Below, in pieces: positions 36,101 through 43,959 of a stretch of DNA of 43,959 nt. The first letter of the stretch is position 1, and each line of letters starts with the position of its first letter. A program made the position numbers and the translations under genes. This DNA is from Patescibacteria group bacterium (GTDB taxonomy: Bacteria; Patescibacteriota; Minisyncoccia; Phycocordibacterales; PALSA-1337), in NCBI GenBank assembly GCA_024654575.1, contig JANLHG010000018.1, positions 1 through 43,959 on the forward strand, in the 5' to 3' direction. The notes under the pieces are model-generated. The model did no database searches, was not told the origin of the DNA, and saw only the letters and a list, made by a program, of their open reading frames with translations.

Positions 36101-36609
36101 AAAGTGTACATTTGGAAGATTGGCCCGCCTGCGCTAAAGCTACGGCGTGGCAAGCCATTATGTTAAAGGAAATGACGGAAGTGAGGAGAATTGTTTCAAT
36201 CGCTCTTGAACAACGCTCAAAAGCCAATATAAAAGTTCGCCAGCCATTAGGTAAATTAAAACTAAAGGTCAAAATTGCCAATGAATTAGCTCAACTTATA
36301 AAAGAGGAATTAAATGTAAAAGAAGTTTTATTTGATGACACTATTAAAAATGAAGCAGAACTTGATATAACTATTTCTTCAGAATTAAAAATAGAAGGCG
36401 ATTATAGAGAGTTTCTGCGTTCAATTCAAGAATTACGAAAAAAAGAAAATTTATCACAACAAGATAAAGTTACTCTTATTGTAAATACTAATGAAGATAT
36501 GAAAAAGATTATTGAAAAATTCAAACCCGAACTATTAAAAAACGCGGGGCTTCTTTCAATAGAATATGCGATTTTGAGCGAAGGAAATAAAATCGCTATT
36601 AAGAAGTAA
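33124..36609 (+). CDS. ileS: Isoleucyl-tRNA synthetase with inserted histidine phosphatase domain
   Basis: [22 protein letters not shown] (HIGH-type), [27 protein letters not shown] (KMSKS-type) plus RHGE phosphatase insert. Confidence 0.96.
   Translation: [1161 protein letters not shown]
35716..35750. repeat. Heptamer array in ileS: CCTGAAG CAGGAAG CCTGAAG CCTGAAG CAGGAAG
   Basis: Direct reading; 14-bp repeat with 21-bp period. Confidence 0.85.
36078..36094. repeat. Palindrome ATCCGCCA-A-TGGCGGAT in ileS
   Basis: Perfect 8-bp arms, 1-nt centre. Confidence 0.85.
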
Positions 36610-36611
36610 TT

Positions 36612-37202
36612 ATGTCGCATCATATCTACACTACTCCGGGGATTGTTATAAACAGTAGAAATACTGGCGAAGCTAACAAATATCTTTATATTTTTACTCG
36701 TGATTTAGGAATGATAGGTGCTTCAGCACAAAGCATACGACTAGGAAAATCAAAACTTAGATATCATTCCCAAGATTTCTGTTATTCACATTTTTCTTTG
36801 GTAAAGGGAAAGGATGTTTGGCGAGTAACATCGGCTGGTAATGGAAGTACACTTTTTAGTGATATTAAAAATTACCAACCTTATTTTATTCTTTACGTTA
36901 CGATACTGTCACTTTTAAAAAGACTTCTTAATGGAGAAGAAAAACACGAAGAACTTTTTGATGAAATCATTAATGGTTTTTCTTTTATAACAAAACAACC
37001 GTTTGATAAAAAAATTTTAAATAATTTTGAACGGCTTATGGTTTTAAGAATACTTCATTTACTTGGATATATTGGAAAAACTAAAGAGTTTGAAGTTTTT
37101 TTAAAAAATGAATGGAGTAATGAAATATTGGAGAAATCAGATAATTTAAACAGAAAAATGATAATGGAAATTAATCGAGCTTTAAAAGAAAGTATGTTAT
37201 AA
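36612..37202 (+). CDS. recO: DNA repair protein RecO
   Basis: GIVINSRNTGEANKYLYIFTRDLGMIGASAQSIRLGKSKLRYHSQDF typical RecO N-terminus. Confidence 0.82.
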   Translation: MSHHIYTTPGIVINSRNTGEANKYLYIFTRDLGMIGASAQSIRLGKSKLRYHSQDFCYSHFSLVKGKDVWRVTSAGNGSTLFSDIKNYQPYFILYVTILSLLKRLLNGEEKHEELFDEIINGFSFITKQPFDKKILNNFERLMVLRILHLLGYIGKTKEFEVFLKNEWSNEILEKSDNLNRKMIMEINRALKESML

Positions 37203-37212
37203 TCTTTAGTAT

Positions 37213-39069
37213 ATGAGCGAAGAAAGCGGTAGAATAGAAGAGTTGAAAAAAGGCCTTTATTCAAGAAAAGGGGCCGATATTCTTCATAGAGAAGGTCATT
37301 TAAGAGAACATCAAGAAGATGTTGTTGGTTCGTGGAAAGATAATGAAGAAAAACACGAGAATCCAGATGTTTATTTTAGAGAGGAAAGTTCGTCTTTTTT
37401 CAGAAATATATTATGGTCAGCTGTTATTTTTTTTGTATTGTCTTTAGGTTTTGCTTTCTATATTCTATATACCAATAAAAACGTTGTATCGGCTGATAGT
37501 GTCAATATTTCCGTCGCTGGTCCAATTTCCGTCGCTGGTGGAGAACCAGTTTCTTTGGATATCAAAGTTGAAAATAATAATAATGTAAAGCTTTCTCTTG
37601 TAGATTTATCTATTGAGTTTCCTTCTGGAACAGCAAACGTCGTAGACGTTACTCAAGAATTAAAACGTTTTCGTGAATTAATGGGAGATATTGCTCCAAA
37701 TTCTAGTGCTGAGAAAAAAGTAGAAGCTGTATTTTTTGGAGAAGAAAATAGTCAAAAGCAAATTAAAATAACAGCGGAATATCGTGTTGAAGGGTCAAAC
37801 GCAGTTTTTTCAAAAGAAAAAGATTATGATATTTTTATAAGTTCTTCACCAGTTTCTATGACCGTTAATTCTTTGAAAGAAGTTAATGTTGGGCAAGAGA
37901 CATCTTTTGATTTAACTATTGTTTCAAATTCAGCTCAAACAATAAAAAACTTACTTGTGACCGCCGATTATCCATTTGGTTTTAATTTTAAAAAATCAGA
38001 CCCAGTTATTTCTTATGGAAATAATGTTTGGAAGATAGGGGACTTACCACCAGGAACCAAAAAAGTAATAAAAATTAACGGTACTATTGAAGGTCAAGAT
38101 GAAGAGGAAAGAGTTTTTAGATTTAATTTAGGTATAAAAAATCCCAAAGATGATAAAACTATCGGTACGTCTTTTATGACTGCTTTGGCATCAATTTTAG
38201 TTAAAAAACCTTTCATTACGACAACTCTTTCTCTCGATGGAGATAGTTCAATAAAAGACCATCCATCATCTCTTAATCGTCCAATTCGGGTTGATGTTTC
38301 GTGGGTAAACAATACTTCATCAGATATTATTGATTCAATTATAAAAATAAAATTAGCTGGAACAGCCTTAGATAAAACAACTATAGCAACTGACGGTGGA
38401 TTTTACAGGTCATTAGATAATACTATTACGTGGGATAAAACTAGTACACCAGATTTGACTTTAAGTCATTCTGGCGACGGTAGTCATGTGAGTTTTAGTT
38501 TAATTCCACACATAGATAATGTTAATGTTAAAAATCCAGAAATTTCAATAGACATAAGTGTGCAAGGAAGAAGAGTTTCTGAAAGTGGAGTTCCAGAATC
38601 AATCTCTTCAACTTTAAATAGAAAAATAAAGATTATTTCTGAATTAGGTTTTTCATCGAGCGTTGTTCCTGTTATTACTCCTCCAAAAGCTGATATAGAA
38701 GGAATTTATAATGTGGTATGGGTAATTACCAATACTTCTAATAATATTGCTGATGCTAAAGTAAAAGCTATCTTACCTTCTTATGTAAAATGGCTCGGTA
38801 AAATAAATCCGTCAAATGAAAATGTTTCTTATAATCCAGTCGGTGGGGAAATATTATGGAGTCCTGGAGATATTTCTTCTGGCACGGGGTATTCGCTTTC
38901 ATCACGAGAAGTATCATTTCAAATTGCGTTCACTCCGAGTGTCAATCAAGTAGGACAAATTCCAGTGATTTTTGGAGAGTCAGTTTTAACCGGCTTTGAT
39001 AGATTTAGTGGAGCGACTATTCAGAATTCAAAAGGTTCACTTAATAGTATTGAAGCTGTTATAAAATAA
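37213..39069 (+). CDS. Membrane-anchored protein with Ig/DUF11-like extracytoplasmic domains
   Basis: Single TM (FFRNILWSAVIFFVLSLGFAFYILY) followed by beta-rich repeats. Confidence 0.65.
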   Translation: MSEESGRIEELKKGLYSRKGADILHREGHLREHQEDVVGSWKDNEEKHENPDVYFREESSSFFRNILWSAVIFFVLSLGFAFYILYTNKNVVSADSVNISVAGPISVAGGEPVSLDIKVENNNNVKLSLVDLSIEFPSGTANVVDVTQELKRFRELMGDIAPNSSAEKKVEAVFFGEENSQKQIKITAEYRVEGSNAVFSKEKDYDIFISSSPVSMTVNSLKEVNVGQETSFDLTIVSNSAQTIKNLLVTADYPFGFNFKKSDPVISYGNNVWKIGDLPPGTKKVIKINGTIEGQDEEERVFRFNLGIKNPKDDKTIGTSFMTALASILVKKPFITTTLSLDGDSSIKDHPSSLNRPIRVDVSWVNNTSSDIIDSIIKIKLAGTALDKTTIATDGGFYRSLDNTITWDKTSTPDLTLSHSGDGSHVSFSLIPHIDNVNVKNPEISIDISVQGRRVSESGVPESISSTLNRKIKIISELGFSSSVVPVITPPKADIEGIYNVVWVITNTSNNIADAKVKAILPSYVKWLGKINPSNENVSYNPVGGEILWSPGDISSGTGYSLSSREVSFQIAFTPSVNQVGQIPVIFGESVLTGFDRFSGATIQNSKGSLNSIEAVIK

Positions 39070-39072
39070 TTT

Positions 39073-40308
39073 ATGAAAGAAAAAAAGGAAGAAAATTTAA
39101 TGGATAAAATTGTTTCGCTTTGCAAAAGGCGAGGGTTTGTATATCCGAATGCTGAAATTTATGGTGGGTTTGCAGGTTTTTGGGATTATGGTCCATATGG
39201 TTTGGCGATGAAAAATAATATAAAACAATTGTGGTGGAAAATGTTTGTGACTGATAGGGAAGATATGTATGGTGTAGATGCTTCACTTATCACTAAACAA
39301 GATGTGTTACAAGCATCTGGACATGTTAGTGGTTTTTCAGACCCGCTTGCAGACGGTTCAAGATTTAATACTATGTTTCGTACTTCTGTTGGTGCTGGAG
39401 AAGATTCACAGATAGCATACTTACGTCCAGAAACTGCTCAAGGGATTTTTACTAACTTTAAAAATGTTGTTGATAGTTTTCATCCAAAATTACCGTTTGG
39501 TATTGCACAGATAGGTAAGGCCTTTAGAAATGAAATTGCCCCGAGAGATTTTATCTTTCGTTTAAGAGAACTGGAACAAATGGAAGTAGAATATTTTATC
39601 TATGAAAAAGAATGGGAAGCTTCTTTTGAAATGTGGCAAAAAACAATATGGAAATGGATTGAAGAAATAGGTATAGACAAAGACAAAACACATGAACTAG
39701 AGGTTGCTGATGGGGAACGTGCTCATTATTCAAAACGGACCATTGATTTTGAGTTTGATTTTCCTTTTGGTAGAAAAGAATTATATGGTCTTGCTTATCG
39801 TACTGACTTTGATTTAAAAAATCATCAAACTTCGAGCGGTGTTGATTTATCATATTTTGATGAGAGTTCACATACTGGTGCACAAAATAGAATTATTCCT
39901 CACGTTATTGAACCATCGTTGGGTATTGAAAGAACAATGTTGGCTATTCTTTCTAGTGCTTACACGGAAGATATTTTAGGAGATGAACCTAGGGTGTATT
40001 TAAAACTTAAATCTTCAATAGCTCCAATTAAAGTTGCAGTGTTTCCACTTCTTAAAAATAAGCCTGAATTGGTTGCGAAGGCGAGAGAAATATACTTGAT
40101 ACTTAAAAAAGAACATAATGCTGTCGTTTTTGACGACAATGGAAATATCGGTAAACGCTATCGTAGACAAGATGAAATTGGAACTCCATACTGCGTGACT
40201 ATTGATTTTGATACTTTAACTGATGATACAGTGACTGTACGAGATAGAGATAACGGAAAGCAAGAAAGGGTAAGGATTGAGGAATTGGTGAAATACATAA
40301 AGATATAG
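39073..40308 (+). CDS. glyS: Glycyl-tRNA synthetase (dimeric, class II)
   Basis: CKRRGFVYPNAEIYGGFAGFWDYGPYG; RPETAQGIFTNFK; GKAFRNEIAPRDFIFR. Confidence 0.95.
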   Translation: MKEKKEENLMDKIVSLCKRRGFVYPNAEIYGGFAGFWDYGPYGLAMKNNIKQLWWKMFVTDREDMYGVDASLITKQDVLQASGHVSGFSDPLADGSRFNTMFRTSVGAGEDSQIAYLRPETAQGIFTNFKNVVDSFHPKLPFGIAQIGKAFRNEIAPRDFIFRLRELEQMEVEYFIYEKEWEASFEMWQKTIWKWIEEIGIDKDKTHELEVADGERAHYSKRTIDFEFDFPFGRKELYGLAYRTDFDLKNHQTSSGVDLSYFDESSHTGAQNRIIPHVIEPSLGIERTMLAILSSAYTEDILGDEPRVYLKLKSSIAPIKVAVFPLLKNKPELVAKAREIYLILKKEHNAVVFDDNGNIGKRYRRQDEIGTPYCVTIDFDTLTDDTVTVRDRDNGKQERVRIEELVKYIKI

Positions 40309-40320
40309 TATTCTTTTAAT

Positions 40321-41739
40321 ATGAAAACTTACACAGCAACCATTGGACTTGAGATTCATGCTGAATTAAAAACCAAGACTAAGATGTTCTGTGATTCTAA
40401 AAATGATGCAGACGAAATAAAACCAAATACTAATATATGTCCAGTTTGTGTGGGACATCCAGGGACATTGCCCGTTATAAACAAAGAAGCTGTTAGAAGT
40501 GTTTTAAAAGTTGGAATTGCTATTGGTGGAGAAATTTCTGATTTTACAGAGTTTGACCGTAAAAATTATTTCTATCCAGATATTCCAAAAGGTTATCAAA
40601 TAAGTCAATATAAATATCCTCTAATAAAAGGAGGTATTATTAACGATATAAAAATTACCCGTGTACATCTTGAAGAGGACACAGCAACATTGAATCATGA
40701 ATCAGGAAACATGAATCATGAATCAAGTTTGGTTGATTTCAATAGAGCGGGAGTGCCTCTTATGGAACTGGTCACTGAACCAGTTATTCATTCTGCTAAA
40801 TCGGCTGGTGATTTCGCTAGAGAATTACAACTCTTATTACGCTATCTTGGTGTCTCTGATGCTAATATGGAGAAAGGAGAAATGCGTGTTGAAGCAAATA
40901 TCAGTGTTAGTGATACAAGTAGTTTTGGGACTAAAACAGAAGTAAAAAATCTTAATTCTTTTAAAGCCGTTGAAAAAGCTGTTGCTTATGAAATAGAACG
41001 TCAAACAAAACTTTTAGAAAATAACGAAAAGGTTCTTCAAGAAACTAGAGGGTGGAATGATGTAAAAGGGGAGACGTACTCTCAACGTATAAAAGAGGAT
41101 TCTCATGATTACAGATATTTCCCAGACCCTGATTTACCAAAATTAAAGATTTCCGAAATACCAGAGTTTGCCGTGGAGGCTCTTAAAAAAGAAATAGGAG
41201 AATTACCTTCTGCTAAAAGAGAACGGTTTAAAAAAGATTTTGGAGCTACTGATAAAGAAATAGAAGTTTTTATTGAATTACCAGAAATAGCAAAATACTT
41301 TGAGGAAGTGGTAAAAGGGGACTCCAAGATAATCAAGTTGGCTATTAATTACATTTTATCTGACTATTTAGGTTTACTGAAAAAAGAGGGTAAAACAACT
41401 ACAACTATTAGTGCTGACAATTTTTCTAAATTAATGAGTATGATCAATGATAATAAAATTTCATCAAGAGGTGCAAAAGATATTCTCGCATTAATGATGA
41501 ATGAAAATATTGACCCTGAAATAATTGCCGAGAAAAATGGCTTACTACAAAAAAATGATGAAGGTGAAATTAAAAAAATTATAGAAAAAATTATTACGGA
41601 AAATGAAAAAGTAGTTTCTGATTATAAAAAAGGAAAAGAAGCTTCACTACAATTTTTAATAGGGCAGGGAATGAAAGTCACTAAAGGTTCTGCTAATCCA
41701 GAAATGTTAAAAAAAATGTTTAAAGAGAGTTTGACTTAA
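40321..41739 (+). CDS. gatB: Aspartyl/glutamyl-tRNA amidotransferase subunit B
   Basis: IGLEIHAELKTKTKMFC; CPVCVGHPGTLPVIN; LVDFNRAGVPLMELVTEP. Confidence 0.97.
   Translation: MKTYTATIGLEIHAELKTKTKMFCDSKNDADEIKPNTNICPVCVGHPGTLPVINKEAVRSVLKVGIAIGGEISDFTEFDRKNYFYPDIPKGYQISQYKYPLIKGGIINDIKITRVHLEEDTATLNHESGNMNHESSLVDFNRAGVPLMELVTEPVIHSAKSAGDFARELQLLLRYLGVSDANMEKGEMRVEANISVSDTSSFGTKTEVKNLNSFKAVEKAVAYEIERQTKLLENNEKVLQETRGWNDVKGETYSQRIKEDSHDYRYFPDPDLPKLKISEIPEFAVEALKKEIGELPSAKRERFKKDFGATDKEIEVFIELPEIAKYFEEVVKGDSKIIKLAINYILSDYLGLLKKEGKTTTTISADNFSKLMSMINDNKISSRGAKDILALMMNENIDPEIIAEKNGLLQKNDEGEIKKIIEKIITENEKVVSDYKKGKEASLQFLIGQGMKVTKGSANPEMLKKMFKESLT
40691..40725. repeat. Heptamer array in gatB: TGAATCA TGAATCA GGAAACA TGAATCA TGAATCA
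   Basis: Direct reading; 14-bp repeat with 21-bp period. Confidence 0.88.
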
Positions 41740-41984
41740 TAATCTAAGTGTTTTATAACTAATTTTTTACGAGTCGGTTTTTTGGGTCTTATTACGGGTG
41801 GTTTTGTTGAACCTATTTCAATATCGTTGACAACTTTCTCAATATCTTCTATTTTATAAACTCTATAATTATTCATTGGATGTCTAATTGCTTTCAATTT
41901 TCCGTTTTTATCCCAATTTCTTAATGTTAGGGAAGTCACTCCGATCATTTTTGATGCCTCTTTAATTGTTATAAATTTAGCCAT
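41736..41984 (-). CDS. MerR-like helix-turn-helix DNA-binding protein
   Basis: MAKFITIKEASKMIGVTSLTLRNWDKNGKLKAIRHPMNNYRVYKIEDIEKV. Confidence 0.85.
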   Translation of the reverse strand: MAKFITIKEASKMIGVTSLTLRNWDKNGKLKAIRHPMNNYRVYKIEDIEKVVNDIEIGSTKPPVIRPKKPTRKKLVIKHLDY

Positions 41985-41990
41985 AAAACT

Positions 41991-42026
41991 TTAATAAAGA
42001 TTAATAATAATTAATAAACATTAATA
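41991..42026. repeat. Four 10-bp-phased TTAATA repeats upstream of the HTH gene
   Basis: TTAATAAAGA TTAATAATAA TTAATAAACA TTAATA. Confidence 0.8.
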
Positions 42027-42343
42027 GCATAAGTATAAACCCTTATGTCTATTTATCAATGTTGATAACTTTTAAAATCAATTAATTTTTTTTATAAAAT
42101 AATTTTAAAATTCGTTTATAAGTGCATCACTATATAACCAGCATTGTATATGACCTATAGGGTAAATTGGCTCAAATTTGACCAATAATGGGCTTAAGAT
42201 AGATTCGTACATATTTTCATTTGACATTGTAAAAATCTATTATATTGCTATAAACTACATTTTTTTCTTTCTGATTTTTGATCTTTATATTATCCACAGT
42301 TCTCTATTTTAATTAGCCGAGATAGAAAATATAATATCTTCAA

Positions 42344-43959
42344 TGGATAACGAGCTATATTTTGAAGGAAAAAAATTCATCTCGTCTAAACGAGCTGCTA
42401 AAGAATATGGTTATGCAACTGACTACATAGGTCAGCTTTGTCGTGATGGAAGAGTCAAGGCAAAAATCGTTGGAAGGTCATGGTATGTGCTTGAGGAGTC
42501 ATTGAAGAATCACAAAGCGGTAAAAGGGAAAATAGCGGAGAATATCACTGCTGAAATTCAACCTTCTCAACTTCCAATTGAAATAAAATATTCCCAAGAT
42601 ACAACTCCCTTACTGCCAATCTTGGCTAAACGAGATGATAAAATCTTACAAAAGCCCACAATTACCCTTAGTCCTTATGGTCATAAAATCTCTCCGTTTT
42701 TAGAAAAAGGTCTTGCTTTAGCCATTTCTATGTTTTTGGTAGTTGGGGTTTACGGTATTTCAAATAGTGGTGTGCGTAAAGGCATGCATGATGGAATTGT
42801 AAAGGGTTTTCAAGAAGCTGTATCATCGGCTAGTGTCTTGAGTGGTTTGACGGATAAATTAAAAAATTTCTTTGCTGATTTGTTTATTCCAAACTCTCCA
42901 GTCGCTCCTACAGAAAAAATTGTTTATGTTCCTTCAATAGCGACAACGACAAGAGTAACAACAATAGAAAAAATATTTGAAAAAACAAATAATATAATTA
43001 CAGAAAAATTTATTGTCGGAGATATTACGAGAGCAGAAGTGGAACAGAAACTACTTGAAATAAATCAAGCGTTGCAAACACAAATTTATGCGATCAGTAA
43101 TGTTGAAAGAAAGCGACAAGGAAGTTTGGATCGGTTTGCTGATAACTTAGATCTAGTTCATTTTAATAGTAGTATTATTGATTTACCTACAATTACTAGA
43201 GCTACTATTACTGGTTCAGATATTTCAAGTGCCAACATTTCTGGTTCCACAATTACAGGTTCAACAATTTCTGGTAACACTGGAGATTTTAGTGAATCAC
43301 TTACAACATCTGGACAACTTATAGTTTCTGGTACAGGCACATCAACTATCGCTGGTGATGTAGCTTTTGATACAAACACACTCTACATTGATTCCGTAAA
43401 TAATCGTGTCGGCATCGGCACTACATCACCATACGCAAAATTATCTGTAGTGGGTGAAATAGTTGGTGCCTATTTTACTGCCACCACTACAAATAATTCT
43501 ACCTTTCCAAATTTCCTAGCAACTTATGCTACGACAACTAACGCCACTTCCACATTTGCTTTTGCCACAGTGTCATCATCAACAAATCTTTTTGCTTCAG
43601 TCGCTAATTTCGGAACACTAACTGTATCAGGGGCTCTTACAACTTTAACTTCAGTTTTAGATGTTACTGGTCTGACTACTTTTTCTAACGGTTTCGTATC
43701 CCAAGCTTCCTCAACAGTTTCAGACACACTAAATATCGGCGGTTCTCTTTACGCTTCATCAACATTATTAACTACAGGACTTTCTACTTTCTACAATGGT
43801 TTTCTTTCTCTAGCATCATCTACTTTACAAAACTTTACAGGAGTGAATGCTACGACGACCAATGCCACAACAACAACCTTTGCAATTTCTTCACTCACTT
43901 CATCTCGCATTCCTTTCTTAACAACTGGTGGAGCTTTTATTGATAATAGTAATTTAACT
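42344..43959 (+). CDS. Large HTH-TM-fibre/adhesin-like protein, 3'-truncated by window edge (not in ORF track)
   Basis: ATG 42344 after TATAAT 42331-42336; FISSKRAAKEYGYATDYIGQLCRDGRVKAKIVGRSWYVLEESL (HTH-like), TM FLEKGLALAISMFLVVGVYGI, fibre repeats NRVGIGTTSPYAKLSVVGE and NATTTNATST. Confidence 0.82.

Noticed and set aside
41985-42343. AT-rich intergenic region with a perfect DnaA box TTATCCACA (42290-42298) and a near box TGTTGATAA (42060-42068): possible oriC
   Set aside because: Only one perfect box, no dnaA/dnaN neighbours, and flanking genes do not diverge from this point as expected around an origin; a regulatory region is more likely.
1-43959. CRISPR array or cas genes
   Set aside because: No regularly spaced repeats with unique spacers and no cas-like proteins; the heptamer arrays are tandem, not spacer-separated.
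1-43959. tRNA or rRNA genes
   Set aside because: No GTTCGAATC-type T-arm plus acceptor-stem pattern or rRNA-like sequence recognised in the intergenic gaps.

Overview
The window reads as an AT-rich Patescibacteria/CPR (Parcubacteria-like) chromosome segment. This assignment is inferred from gene content and protein style. Left to right it contains: (i) the end of an Ig/FN3-like surface protein and a type IV pilus cluster (pilB, an ORF6N-domain gene, pilC, four prepilin/PilX-like proteins); (ii) tpiA-pgk, a C39-like peptidase and tuf; (iii) a fragmented and reordered S10/spc ribosomal-protein cluster, interrupted by toxin-antitoxin genes, adk-map-ndk, a putative structured ncRNA and an MBL/beta-CASP nuclease; (iv) secE-nusG-rplK; (v) a dTMP module (dcd/dut-like, thyA, glyA, tmk); (vi) argS, ileS, recO, a membrane Ig-like protein, glyS and gatB; (vii) a small MerR-like HTH gene, an AT-rich intergenic region with 10-bp-phased repeats, and the start of a large HTH-TM-fibre protein that runs off the window.

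The strongest unusual signals are: (1) an isoleucyl-tRNA synthetase carrying an apparently catalytically complete histidine-phosphatase (phosphoglycerate-mutase-like) domain inside its catalytic polypeptide; (2) short palindromic or heptameric repeat elements sitting in frame inside essential genes (map, argS twice, ileS three times, gatB). These resemble in principle the Rickettsia palindromic elements and include an identical 18-bp perfect palindrome CCTGCCTGCGCAGGCAGG (LPAQAG) in both map and argS; (3) two putative ncRNAs, one with tandem UUCG and GNRA tetraloop hairpins and one 6S-like; (4) widespread leaderless-type promoters; (5) a non-canonical EF-Tu switch I region; (6) a DNA-binding-like domain fused to a surface fibre.

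All calls come from reading the sequence. No database searches or folding programs were run.
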